Origin: Haematococcus lacustris
Lineage: Eukaryota; Chlorophyta; Chlorophyceae; Chlamydomonadales; Haematococcaceae
DNA length: 64,000 bases
Direction: 5' to 3'
Assembly (NCBI GenBank): GCA_030144725.1
Contig: JASKMD010000011.1
Location: forward strand, 7,648,058 to 7,712,057
Shown piece by piece: positions 38,334-49,600 of this stretch. The notes under the pieces are model-generated. The model was not told where the DNA came from. It was given only the letters and a program-made list of their open reading frames with translations, and did no database searches. The translations under genes were made by a program, and so were the position numbers. How positions within the stretch are numbered: the first letter of the stretch is position 1; each line of letters opens with the position of its first letter.

Positions 38334-39770
38334 GGTTGGAAAAAAGTAGAAAAAGTTCGAAACTCAGGCTCATGACAGTTGTGTGGTACCCTCAGCTGTT
38401 CATGCCTGTCATGCGTTGCGCAAGTGTGCGCGTGAACATCAAACTGACCTAGACAAGGTGAGGTTAATTACAACCTTACTCACCTCTTGCTCACTGTTTT
38501 CAACAGCTGATTCCCTTGCTGCACTCCTGCTTGGAAGACCCTTGGGCTGCTGTGGGTTTGATGCTGATCCTCACAACTGCCAAGCACCTGTGGAGGTCAG
38601 CAGATTTGGTTGCATGTGTTGACATTGTATGCAAAACGCACTAAGAAACAGCACCCCGTGCTTACCTGGGATGTAACCGCGAGTTGCCAGTCGGACGGCA
38701 GCAAAGGCTGCTCGGCACGGAAATAACTCCGGCCACCAATTCATCTCTCCTGTTGCGACACGCATATAAACAGATGGAGGATGACATTGCGAAGCTAATC
38801 ATGTCGTCGACACAATGCAGTACAATCGACAAAAGAGGGCCTAACCTGCTAGCGACACCGTTGTGAGATGTAGAGGCTAACGGTGAAAGAATTCCATGGA
38901 ACGGATCAAAGACGGTGTCAAAAAGTGAATTGCGGGGCCAATGGCGGGGGTGACCAGCAACTATAGGTGGATGTAAATTGGGGTTGTACCATGGGGGGGT
39001 TGCTATGGAATGTAGAGGCCTGGCCTTGCCAGTGCTGGCGGGGTGCTAGTGGGGCCGGTTGGGAGGACACATGGTGCGGCGAGGGAGTGTTGTTACACGG
39101 CAGGTTTGAGCACCGTGGATTGAAGCATATGTCTCGGTAGTGATATCGCAACACAACGAAGGCTGCGTACCTGCACACATGCTCTCGCTACAACGAACTA
39201 AGGACGGGAACAGCGGAACCCGCAGAAAAGGCTACAATATGACAAGTCCCGCGGTCACTTTGACTACCTGCCCACATAGGCCACATTGGCTATTGTAGTC
39301 AAGCGTTATGGGTGTTTTCTGCACCGCTAGAGTATAGAGCCGCTCCGTCTCTCGCTTGAGAGCGCGAGCGACGCAAATAACAAGTGCGAGCTAATCGATG
39401 CTAAGATGTGTGCCGTTGTCCTAAGTGAGGCATCAGCAATGGTATGAGTGCGTTAGACGGGCATTTCGGCTTTTCAGGTTCAAATCTCGCGATTGCGGCC
39501 GTCGCAACACAATGCGCGCGGGCATACATTACTTTGTTAGCTACATCACGGCAATGTCTAGAAGCTCGAGGGTGAAGGAGGCGTGCATGGGGATATCTGC
39601 CCACAAAATGTAGGCCAGGTTCACGCCTAGGTTGGGCATCATGTGTACAGTCATTGAAGCTCGGGACACCCATTACGTGTAGCTTAGTGAGTTCTCTACA
39701 TCCTGATGTGCTTCGATCATCAGTCCGCTACGTGAGCGAGAAATAAACCCAGTGTACGGGGATTCCCCCC
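38334..39770. other. hAT-2 right region without recognisable gene
   Basis: Only short frames. A tRNA B-box-like ggttcaaatctc occurs at 39477 but the surrounding sequence does not fold as a tRNA. Confidence 0.5.
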
Positions 39771-39795
39771 TATTCAAGGCAGTTGGGAGGGACTG

Positions 39796-41103
39796 ACCTC
39801 GGGAGTGTCCTGGCGCTGTCGTGCCGGGGCAGGTTCTTCACGTAGTGGGGTGGTGTCTTTCGTAGGTCTGCGCTTGTTGTTTAGTGTGTAGTTGTTTTCA
39901 GCGGTAATCACGTGCAAAGGGGCGGTGGTCTCCCTTGCCGGTGTGTTGTCTTTGGTCAGGTCTATTGGGTCGATGTGGTCTTGGAAGTGTGCTGCTAGCG
40001 CTGATGTGGTGGTGGCCTCCAACGGGTCCGCTATCCAGATCTCCCTTCTAATGAATCTTGTGTGTTTCACGTTGCCTGTGCAAATGGTGAGCAGGTTCCC
40101 TTGGAGGCGCCTCCAGTCGTTAGGTGTGGAAAGTGGCTTTGGCCCCCGGTTGAGTGAGTCCAGCTGGTACCAACCATGTTGCGTATGTTTGATGACAGTT
40201 GCATGGTGGTGCGATAGTAAGAGGACAGCATCCGTGTTTGTCGCGCCGGTGCTTGCGATGGTTGTGGTGATTGTTTCTGGTGTGATACTGTGGGTTGGTA
40301 GGTAGGTTGTTGCTGGGTGCAAGTATGTGCGTACCTCATGGTGTTTGCGGTACAGGTAGTGGTTCAGTGTGTCGGTGGAGAACTTGCCTTTCTCGCTATA
40401 GATGTGGTCGGTTGTGAGGGTTCGGATAGCATATCCTTCTTCTCGTGCTTTTTGTGCAAGGTGTTGCAGGTGCTCTTTTAACTGCTTGCAGTGGTCGATG
40501 ACAGCGTGGTAGTCTATGTATTTCTTCCCCATGGCCATGTTCAATGCATGTACTAGGCAACACTCTTCGTATTGCCCTTCCATGTACATATGTGTGGGGT
40601 GGTGGGTCGGGGTGTACGCGGGGGCGGATGCTATTGGGTTGGAATCATGGTCGCCTGTCTGTTCCACATGGCTGATGATGTGATGGATGCCCTTGTCCTC
40701 GCATCGGCGTATCTGCTCTCGTGAGCGGGTGATGGGCTTCATGATAAAGAGTTGGTGCATAGTCCGCTTGGTTGCAGCAGGGATGTGCAAGAGAGGAGTC
40801 CAACAAGTTTCCAAGGAGTCCAACAAGTTCCATGTGCCGTTCATGCACTTCATGGCCATGCTGTGGCCTGACTTTTTGCACAAGAACGTGTGTGTGCCGT
40901 ACTGGCCAGCGAGGTGCCCTAGATTATCAGCGGACCAATCACTGGGTTGGTTGAGTTGGGCAATGCTTTGTACTGTAAGTCCGTAATGGGTACGTAGGTA
41001 CATTTCAATGACTTCGTCGGAATAGCCATCAACGCCTCGTGCCATCAGCCATGCGCCGCGCTCAAGGTGGTCAGTTAGTTGAGGGAGCCTGCACTCGTGC
41101 AAA
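39796..41103 (-). CDS. RandI/Dualen polyprotein, Josephin-like cysteine protease part
   Basis: The minus-strand frame starts where the 5.5-kb insertion ends and continues the frame of 46628 once that is removed. Counting from 41102, residues ~70-97 complete a first protease domain (FLCKKSGHSMAMKC, WNLLDSLE), whose Cys half lies upstream (SSACQVYSLNNAAG). A second, complete domain has EGQYEECCLVHALNMAMG (C181/C182) and SHHHATVIKHTQHGWYQLDSLNRGP (H300, D315). This Q-C...H-A-L-N and H...W-x-hDSL layout matches Josephin deubiquitinases. It may process the polyprotein or remove ubiquitin. It ends in a Thr/Pro/Lys linker joining the APE part. The frame after 39796 (to TGA 39774) is hAT end sequence. 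Confidence 0.8.
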
Positions 41104-41234
41104 TTAAGGCCTGGCTGGCTTGAAAAACCTGAGAGTTGAGGTCTGAAACTTGGTATGTGGGCTGCTGTGACCTAGGGGATGACAAGACTCTCTTGGGCCA
41201 AAGTGTAATTCTCACTCGGTGTCGAGTTGTTGGG

Positions 41235-41395
41235 CCAGGTGTGGGGCTGAGACCCTGATTTTGGCTAAGGGAGTTGGCACCGTGTGACCAAAGTCACTTT
41301 TCATGAAATGTGAGTATGAGAGGTTGTGGAGGGTGGTTACAGCTGGCCAACCTAGTAGGTGGCATGCAAAAAGTCTCAGCCAGTGATGAGCTATG
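41235..41395. repeat. Flank repeat of the left array, copy 1
   Basis: The blocks ttggctaagggag, agtcactttt, gagtatgag and caacctagtaggt recur in the same order at 42945-43100, on the other side of the array. Confidence 0.7.
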
Positions 41396-41400
41396 GCCCG

Positions 41401-42925
41401 TGTCCTAGGACCCTGTACCGGGTCCTAGCGACATCATGGTCGTAGGACCCTGTACAGGGTCCTGCTGACCCTGTACAGGGTCCTGTGTACCCTATGAGTG
41501 TTGATATTATAATCATTCTTTGCATCCCTATGTGATAGAACCCAGTTAGGATTCCTACATAGCCGGTGGTTGGTCATGTTGACCCCGTTTGGATGCTTTC
41601 GACCATGTGTGCCAGGACCCTGTACAGGGTCCTACGATGTGTGTCTTTCTCCACAGGGTCCAGGTACCACACCACAGGGTTGTGGCTCACAGGGTCCTGG
41701 CACCACACCACAGGGTCCTGGCTTACAGGGTCCTGGCACCACACCACAGGGTCCTGGCACCACACCACAGGGTCCTGGCACCTCACCACAGGGTCCTGGC
41801 CTACAGGGTTCTGGCACCACACCACAGGGTCCGGGCACCATACCACCAGGTCTTGGCCTACAGGGTTCTGGCACCACACCACAGGGTCCTGGCCTACAGG
41901 GTCCTAGCACCACACCACAGGGTCCAGACACCACAGGGTCCTGGCACCACACCACAGGGTCCTGGCACACAGGGTCCTGGCACCACACCACAGGGTCCGG
42001 GCACCACATCACAGGGTCCTGGCACCACAGGGTCCTGGCCTACTGTGTCCTGCTGCACACCCACAGGGTTCTGGCACACAGGGTCCTGCGACGTTAGTCT
42101 ACAGGGTCCTGCCGCACGCCTACAGGGTCCTGCGACGATTGGCTACAGGGTCCTGCCGCACGCCTACAGGGTCCTGCGACGTTTGGCTACAGGGTTCTGC
42201 CGCACGCCTACAGGGTCCTGCGACGTTTGGCTACAGGGTTCTGCCGCACGCCTACAGGGTCCTGCGACGTTTGTTTACAGGGTCCTGCCGCACGCCTACA
42301 GGGTCCTGCGACGTTTGGCTACAGGGTTCTGCCGCACGCCCACAGGGTCCTGCGACGTTTGGCTACAGGGTTCTGCCGCACGCCTACAGGGTCCTGCGAC
42401 GTTTGGCTACAGGGTTCTGCCGCACGCCTACAGGGTCCTGCGACGTTTGGCTACAGGGTTCTGCCGCACGCCTACAGGGTCCTGCGACGTTTGGCTACAG
42501 GGTCCTGCCGCACGCCTACAGGGTCTTGCGACGTTTGGCTACAGGGTTCTGCCGCACGCCTACAGGGTCCTGCGACGTTTGGCTACAGGGTTCTGCCGCA
42601 CGCCTACAGGGTCCTGCGACGTTTGTTTACAGGGTCCTGCCGCACGCCTACAGGGTCCTGCGACGTTTGGCTACAGGGTTCTGCCGCACGCCTATAGGGT
42701 CCTGCGACGGTTGGCTACAGGGTTCTGCCGCACGCCTACAGGGTCCTGCGACGTTTGTTTACAGGGTCCTGCCGCACGCCTACAGGGTCCTGCGACGTTT
42801 GGCTACAGGGTTCTGCCGCACGCCTATAGGGTCCTGCGACGGTTGGCTACAGGGTTCTGCCGCACACCTACAGGGTCCTGCGACGTTTGGCTACAGGGTT
42901 CTGCCGCACGCCTACAGGGTCGCAT
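41401..42925 (+). repeat. ACAGGGTCCTG array (left)
   Basis: It opens with full palindromes (AGGACCCTGTACAGGGTCCT at about 41445, and neighbours at 41405, 41468 and 41618), then continues as direct half-sites. First come about 16 irregular units (accacaccacagggtcctggc); from 42100 there are about 36 half-sites in a regular ~44-bp unit (acagggtcctgcgacgtttggctacagggttctgccgcacgcct). All three plus frames stay open for hundreds of codons because of the repeat; I do not call these as genes. Confidence 0.93.
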
Positions 42926-42944
42926 ACTTGGTCATTGCGGAGCT

Positions 42945-43100
42945 GCTGGACCATCAGCCTGGCCCTCACCCCGAATTTGGCTAAGGGAGATGGTGCTTAC
43001 TGACTGAAGTGACTTTTTAAAATTTCTGAGTATGAGGAGTTGTCAGGCATCAGAATAGAAGCACAACCTAGTAGGTAGCATGTGCTAAGTCAAGTTGCTA
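42945..43100. repeat. Flank repeat of the left array, copy 2
   Basis: Diverged direct copy of 41235-41395. Confidence 0.7.
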
Positions 43101-44431
43101 ACCTAGTGCAGGGTTCTCCTAAGTGATTCAAAGACGCTGTGCAGGGTTTCGCCAACCCCGCTTTCTGCATGTGTTTTGCATGCAAGAGCGCGAAAACTGA
43201 CGGGCTTGGTATTGGGATCTGCGCTAGCTGCCACCAAGCATGCCGTTGGTGTGCCATGAGGTCGCGAGGCGCCATGAGAGGAAACCATGTCGACCTCGCA
43301 AAGCCCGCAGTAATGCAGCAACACGCAACACGCGACACATCCATCCCAAACTCAGCAGCAGCGACATCAAGAGCGCTCAAATGCGCAGCCTCACAGCCGG
43401 CCATGAAATGCGGGCCAGCTAGCCTTCGCAGCCATCAGTCATCAGCCAAGAGGCCAGCATGCAGCTCGGTCTCGCAGCCATTAGCGATCAGCGAAAGGAA
43501 TAGGGTATTTGTGATCAAGCACAGAGTTGAGGGCGAACGGCACAAAGGTAGCTTGCAAAGGTGCGATGCATATATGCGATTCTGAGGTGCGACCGCGAGG
43601 TTGGAGCGTGGCATGTGTCATGTGCCATGTGCCATGTGTTGCTTGAGCAGGTTCGGTGCCAAGGCGCAGTGGCACCTTCCATCAGCCAGAAGCAGCAACC
43701 ACAACGGCAACAAGCAGCGGCAGCCAGGGCGGCGGACAAGAGTTAAAGCGTACCCTCCTCCCTCTCCCCTCCCCTCCACTCCACTCTTCTTTCCCATGCC
43801 TCTTCTCCCTCCTCCCCCTCACCTCCTCCTCCTCACCTCCTTCCCTCACACCCCCCTCCTCCTCCTCTCCCTCACCCTTACCCAGGCCTGGAGGAACATG
43901 GAGGTAAGGACTGTGTAACTGCCATGCTGAACCCCTTGGCTCCCCCTTGTGCGCTCATCGTGCGACCATCGCTCCACCCCCTCCTCACCTCCTCCTCATC
44001 CTCACCCTCACCCTCACCCTTGGTGACTGTCATCCTCACCCTCACCCTCACCCTTGGTGGCACCACCTGCCAGACCCACCACTCCCCAGGAGGCGCAACC
44101 AAGAGGAGCAGCCAAGAGGAGCAGCCAGGAGCGGCAGCCAGGAGCAGCAGCTAGGAGCGGCAGCCAGGAGTGGCAGCCAGGAGGCATGGGCAAGGCAAGT
44201 GGTTGGCCAAGGCCAAGAGGCCCATGCCCCCCACAGCCAGGAGGCACAGCCAGGAGGGAGGAGCAGCAGCCAACAAGGAGGCAGCAAGGATTCAGCAATG
44301 GCACATGGAGATAACAGTGAGTGGCCAGCCCCTTGCACATCAGTGGCCCTCATTGCCCAGCCTTACCGTGAGCACGCCCCTTGTTGCTTGCAGGTGTGAC
44401 GGTCACACGCCCACCCCTTGCCCACCCCACC
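43101..44431. other. Centre of the 5.5-kb insertion, no gene recognised
   Basis: Open frames such as 43139-43585 (Cys/Ala-rich) have no known motif. 43745-44060 is CT-rich, and 44095-44300 repeats gccaggagcggcagccagga. Confidence 0.5.
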
Positions 44432-44639
44432 CCACCCCTCCCCTCCCCTCCCCTCCCCTCCCCTCCCCTCCCCTCCCCTCCCCTCCCCTCCCCTCCCCTC
44501 CCCTCCCCTCCCCTCCCCTCCCCTCCCCTCCCCTCCCCTCCCCTCCCCTCCCCTCCCCTCCCCTCCCCTCCCCTCCCCTCCCCTCCCCTCCCCTCCCCTC
44601 CCCTCCCCTCCCCTCCCCTCCCCTCCCCTCCCCTCCCCT
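44432..44639. repeat. (CCCCT)n pentanucleotide repeat, ~41 units
   Basis: Nearly perfect cccct repeat. The minus strand is (AGGGG)n and could form G-quadruplexes. The translations (PPLPSPPLPS; EGRGGEGRGG) are by-products. Confidence 0.97.
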
Positions 44640-45194
44640 GCAGCCATGAGCAGAAAGCAAGAGTAGCAGCCAAGAGCAGCAGGTAGGAGGCGCTTGGAGC
44701 GGCAGCCAGGACTTCCGGTGAGTGCACATGCTTGGGAGGTGTCAGCCTAGCCTGCCCGGTTCTGGTCATGCATGTCCTAATCCATCTGCTTGCTGGCTGA
44801 TGTTTGATTGCAGTTGTCGACAGCTGGAGCATGGCAGGTGAAGCATGGCCGGGTTGATTGCAAGCATGGCGGTAGAGCAGCAACAAACAAGGAGCCAGCA
44901 AGGACCGTACCCTCCTCGTACCCCGTACCCTCCCCCGGCGTCGTGACATGGAGCATAACTGTAAGTGGCCAGTCCCTGCACATGAGTGGTCCCCAATGCC
45001 AAGCCTAAATGCAAGGATGCCTCTTGCTGCCGCAGGTCTGATGGTCACACTGCTGCCCCTTGCCCCCTTCCCCCTTCCCCCTTCCCTGCCCAAGCCCACC
45101 ACCACCACTTCCAAGTCTGCCACCTACCTACCCTCCTCCCCTCCTCCCCTCCTCCCCTCTTCTCTCCTCTCCCCCACCCAATGGCACCCAGCAG

Positions 45195-45370
45195 CCCTTG
45201 GCGTAGCAGCATGGAGCGGGCAGCCTGGAGCGGGCAGCCCGGAGTGGGCAGCATGGAGCGGGCAGCATGGAGCGGGCAGCATGGAGCGGGCAGCCTGGAG
45301 CGGGCAGCCTAGAGCGGGCAGCCTGAAGCGGGCAGCCTGGAGCGGGCAACCTGGAGTGGGCAACCTGGAG
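45195..45370. repeat. 14-bp tandem repeat agc(c/a)tggagcgggc
   Basis: About twelve units, followed at 45372-45535 by repeats of cctagcctaccccag. Confidence 0.9.
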
Positions 45371-45789
45371 CCAAGCCTAACCCAGCCTACCCCAGCCTAG
45401 CCTAGCCTAGCCTACCCCAGCCTGGCCTAGCCTAGCCTACCCCAGGCTAGCCTTGCCTAGGCTAGCCTACCCTAGCCTACCCTAGCCTAGCCTACCCCAG
45501 GCTAGCCCAGCCTAGCCTAGCCTACCCCAGCCTGATTTGGTGCCATGGGGCATAGACAGCAAGGCAAAGTGATGAGGTGTTAGCCCATAGCAATGAGGTG
45601 CAGCCAGTCCTTGTGGTTGTGCACATGGCATAGGTGGTGAGCAATGCATGAGTCGTTGTGTTGTTGTTGTAGTGATGTTGTGTGGTGTTGTTGTGTGGTG
45701 TTGTCACCTTCCATCAATGCATGTGCTTAGCACCAGCAATACATGCCGTTTGTTGTGGTGTTGCAAGGTGTTCGGGCGTCGTTGCATAC

Positions 45790-46490
45790 GTTGTGGCAGG
45801 ACCCTGTAGGCGTGTGGCAGGACCCTGTGAACGTGTGTCGTAGGAACCTGTAGCCGTGCGGCAGGACCCTGTGGGAATATGTCGTAGGACCCTGTAGCCG
45901 TGCGGCAGAACCCTGTGAGAATGTGTCGCAGAACCCTGTAGCCGTGCGGCAGGACCCTGTGAAACTTTAATGTAAGACCCTGTAGCCGTGCGGCAGAACC
46001 CTGTAGACGTGTGTCGTAAGACCCTGTAGCCGTGCGGCAGAACCCTGTAGACGTGTATCGTACGACCCTGTAGCCGTGCGGCACAACCCTGTGAGAATGT
46101 GTCGCAGAACCCTGTAGCCGTGCGGCAGGACCCTGTAAAACTGTGTCGTATGACCCTGTAGCCGTGCGGCAGGACCCTGTGAGAATATGTCGTAGGAACC
46201 TGTAGGCGTGCGGCAGAACCCTGTAGCCTAATGTGGCAGGACCCTGTAGGCGTGCGGCAGGACCCTGTAGCATAATGTAGCAGGACCCTGTAGGCGTGCG
46301 GCAAGACCCTGTAGACAAACGTCGCAGGACCCTGTAGCCGTGCGGCAGAACCCTGTGAGAATGTGTCGCAGGACCCTGTAGCCGTGCGGCAGAACCCTGT
46401 AGACGTGTGTCGTAGGACCCTGTAGCCGTGCGGCAGAACCCTGTGGCCCAGGACCCTGTACCGGGTCGGTAGGACCCGGTACAGGGTTAG
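45790..46490 (-). repeat. ACAGGGTCCTG array (right, inverted)
   Basis: The minus-strand reading gives the same alternating half-sites as 42100-42925 (gccgcacggctacagggtcct...). The outer end carries full palindromes (AGGACCCTGTACCGGGTC and GGACCCGGTACAGGGT at 46449-46487). The array is thus the mirror image of the left one. Confidence 0.92.
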
Positions 46491-46627
46491 GTAACTTTTC
46501 AAATAGTTATAACATCGCAGCAACTTTGAGTTTTTCAATGATTACAACGGCGATGAGTCGGCCTTTCATGGGGCTATCTGCAGTATGCCTCCCGGGAAGA
46601 AATGACGTAGGCGACTTCCGGCCTTAA

Positions 46628-49600
46628 TCGGCGCGAGTGATGGTCTCGTAAAAATTGTCTATGTCTTGCATGGTGACCCATTCATGTCCCGCAGCATTGT
46701 TCAGGGAGTAAACCTGGCATGCCGAGCTATCTTTGTCTTGCTTAAAGTGCTTGATGGTTGGGCCTGGATTAGCTTCAACATCCCCAGCGGCTAGTAACAG
46801 CCAGGCCACGTAGACAGCTCTTGCGACAGCTATGGGGTTGAAGGTGGCCCGGGCGGCAGATAGGTCCCCGGTGCAAGGTGCCTTTTTTGTTTCATTGCTA
46901 TTCACTGCAACCTGGTAGGTGCAATAAACATGCAGCGTGCTATTGAACTGGTTGACTGTGAAAGGGTGGCTGCTGTTGGCGCCGTGTGTGGAGAGGTGAA
47001 ACCTGTTGGCCAGCTTGCAGAGGGCAAAAGAGGCTGCTTGAGTACCGTCTATCCCTGTCATAAGGTTGTAACATGTGGTTCTAACCGTCGCTCTGATACG
47101 GCTGAGTAATTTCTTGTGCTTCTTGAGGCAACGTTTGGAATCCTTTATTGTTGGCTTTAGGGGGTGGTTTATGCGTTGATAGAGAGTGGTAAGCAAGTGT
47201 GTGCATATCAAAATGAGCATAAGCACATTCACCAGTTTGTCTTGTTGTCTTAAGATTATCCCGATGTGTGTGGGCTGTGGTCGTTGGTGAGGAGGATATG
47301 GTTGTTGGTGGATGTCTTGCATGTCAGCATGTATGTATAACATATCTGTGTCATACGGCTGGTCATGCCAACCTGCAACGGTCGGGGCTGGCAGGTGGTG
47401 GTGGGGCTGAGCTGCATGTAGCTTGTCAGCCTGCATGTCAACATGTGTAGCTTGCATCGCTGTGTCATATGGGTGAGTATGCCAACCTGGAGCGGTCAGG
47501 GCTGGCAGGTGGTGGTGGGGCTGAGCGGCATGTAGCTTGTCAGCCTGCATGTCAACATGTGTAGCTTGCATCGCTGTGTCATACGGCTGGTCATGCCAAC
47601 CTGCAACGGTCAGGGCTGGCAGGTGGTGGCGAGGCTGAGCGGCATGTATCTTGTCGGCCTGCATGTCAGCATGTGTAGCTTGCATCGCTGTGTCATACGG
47701 CTGGTCATGCCAACCTGCAACGGTCAGGGCTGGCAGGTGGTGGTGGGGCTGAGCGGCATGTATCTTGTCGGCCTGCATGTCAGCATGTGTAGCTTGCATC
47801 GCTGTGTCATATGGGTGGGCATGCCAACCTGCAGCGGTCAGGGCTGGCAGGTGGTGGTGGGGCTGAGCGGCATGTAGCTTGTCAGCCTGCGTGTCATCAT
47901 GTGTAGCTTGCATCGCTGTGTCATACGGCTGGTCATGCCAACCTGCAACGGTCAGGGCTGGCAGGTGGTGGTGGGGCTGAGCGGCATGTAGCTTGTCAGC
48001 CTGCATGTCAACATGTGTAGCTTGCATCGCTGTGTCATATGGGTGAGCATGCCAACCTGCAGCGGTCAGGGCTGGCAGGTGGTGGTGGGGCTGAGCGGCA
48101 TGTATCTTGTCGGCCTGCATGTCAGCATGTGTAGCTTGCATCGCTGTGTCATATGGGTGGGCATGCCAACCTGCAGCGGTCAGGGCTGGCAGGTGGTGGT
48201 GGGGCTGAGCGGCATGTAGCTTGTCAGCCTGCGTGTCATCATGTGTAGCTTGCATCGCTGTGTCATACGGCTGGTCATGCCAACCTGCAACGGTCAGGGC
48301 TGGCAGGTGGTGGTGGGGCTGAGCTGCATGTAGCTTGTCAGCCTGCATGTCAACATGTGTAGCTTGCATCGCTGTGTCATATGGGTGAGTATGCCAACCT
48401 GCAGCGGTCAGGGCTGGCAGGTGGTGGTGGGGCTGAGCGGCATGTAGCTTGTCAGCCTGCATGTCAACATGTGTAGCTTGCATCGCTGTGTCATACGGCT
48501 GGTCATGCCAACCTGCAGCGGTCAGGGCTGGCAGGTGGTGGTGGGGCTGAGCGGCATGTATCTTGTCGGCCTGCATGTCAGCATGTGTAGCTTGCATCGC
48601 TGTGTCATATGGGTGGGCATGCCAACCTGCAGCGGTCAGGGCTGGCAGGTGGTGGTGAGGCTGAGCGGCATGTATCTTGTCGGCCTGCATGTCAGCATGT
48701 GTAGCTTGCATCGCTGTGTCATATGGGTGGGCATGCCAACCTGCAGCGGTCAGGGCTGGCAGGTGGTGGTGAGGCTGAGCGGCATGTATCTTGTCGGCCT
48801 GCATGTCAGCATGTGTAGCTTGCATCGCTGTGTCATATGGGCGGGCATGCCAACCTGCAGCGGTCAGGGCTGGCAGGTGGTGGTGGGGCTGAGCGGCATG
48901 TAGCTTGTCAGCCAGCATGTCAACATGTGTAGCTTGCATCGCTGTGTCATACGGCTGGTCATGCCAACCTGCAACGGTCAGGGCTGGCAGGTGGTGGTGA
49001 GGCTGAGCGGCATGTATCTTGTCGGCCTGCATGTCAGCATGTGTAGCTTGCATCGCTGTGTCATACGGCTGGTCATGCCAACCTGCAACGGTCAGGGCTG
49101 GCAGGTGGTGGTGGGGCTGAGCGGCATGTATCTTGTCGGCCTGCATGTCAGCATGTGTAGCTTGCATCGCTGTGTCATATGGGTGGGCATGCCAACCTGC
49201 AGCGGTCAGGGCTGGCAGGTGGTGGTGAGGCTGAGCGGCATGTATCTTGTCGGCCTGCATGTCAGCATGTGTAGCTTGCATCGCTGTGTCATATGGGCGG
49301 GCATGCCAACCTGCAGCGGTCAGGGCTGGCAGGTGGTGGTGGGGCTGAGCGGCATGTAGCTTGTCAGCCTGCATGTCAACATGTGTAGCTTGCATCGCTG
49401 TGTCATACGGCTGGTCATGCCAACCTGCAACGGTCAGGGCTGGCAGGTGGTGGTGAGGCTGAGCGGCATGTATCTTGTCGGCCTGCATGTCAGCATGTGT
49501 AGCTTGCATCGCTGTGTCATACGGCTGGTCATGCCAACCTGCAACGGTCAGGGCTGGCAGGTGGTGGCGGGGCTGAGCGGCATGTATCTTGTCGGCCTGC

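Larger units (their letters stand above)
31398..39795 (+). mobile_element. hAT-like DNA transposon 2
   Basis: The left end is TCAGACCCTCCCAACT and the right end AGTTGGGAGGGACTG, with a perfect 8-bp TSD ACCTCGGG (31390-31397 and 39796-39803). It interrupts the RandI polyprotein; removal restores the frame. It is 8.4 kb with a hAT-like transposase gene (35253-37102, plus strand), a coiled-coil frame (32442-32966), a minus-strand gene (37756-38333) and two palindrome arrays. The end layout, including the extra T on the left, matches the elements at 9077 and 15952. Confidence 0.92.
41104..46627. mobile_element. 5.5-kb insertion with inverted subterminal repeat arrays (unclassified DNA element)
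   Basis: Removing these bases restores the RandI frame exactly (GA-T then TTG CAC, giving D-L-H). The ends are TTAAGGCCTGG on the left and CCGGCCTTAA on the right; the flank overlap is at most AAT (41102-41104 and 46626-46628), so the TSD is 0-3 bp. Just inside each end lies an array of the same half-palindrome (41401-42925 and 45790-46490) in opposite orientation. No transposase was recognised, so it looks non-autonomous. The 3-bp overlap and subterminal arrays recall CACTA-type elements, but the tips are not CACTA. Confidence 0.72.

Noticed and set aside
39424..39500. A tRNA gene
   Set aside because: A B-box-like ggttcaaatctc and an A-box-like tggtatgagtg are present, but the T and acceptor stems do not pair.
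31121..39785. An 8-bp direct repeat GGCAGTTG at 31121-31128 and 39778-39785 as the TSD of the 8.6-kb insertion
   Set aside because: It also keeps the frame, but the outer sequences have no inverted repeats, whereas 31398-39795 has 15-bp inverted ends plus a perfect 8-bp TSD. 31147-31397 also reads as polyprotein linker.
41589..43007. Long open frames of 280-470 codons in the ACAGGGTCCTG array
   Set aside because: All three plus frames are open with the same repetitive pattern. Repeat units of 44 bp cycle through the frames, so this is a by-product.
41104..46627. piggyBac or Kolobok insertion with TTAA duplication
   Set aside because: TTAA occurs at both ends, but treating it as a TSD leaves an in-frame TAA and breaks the polyprotein. 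The frame is restored only if TTAA belongs to the element.
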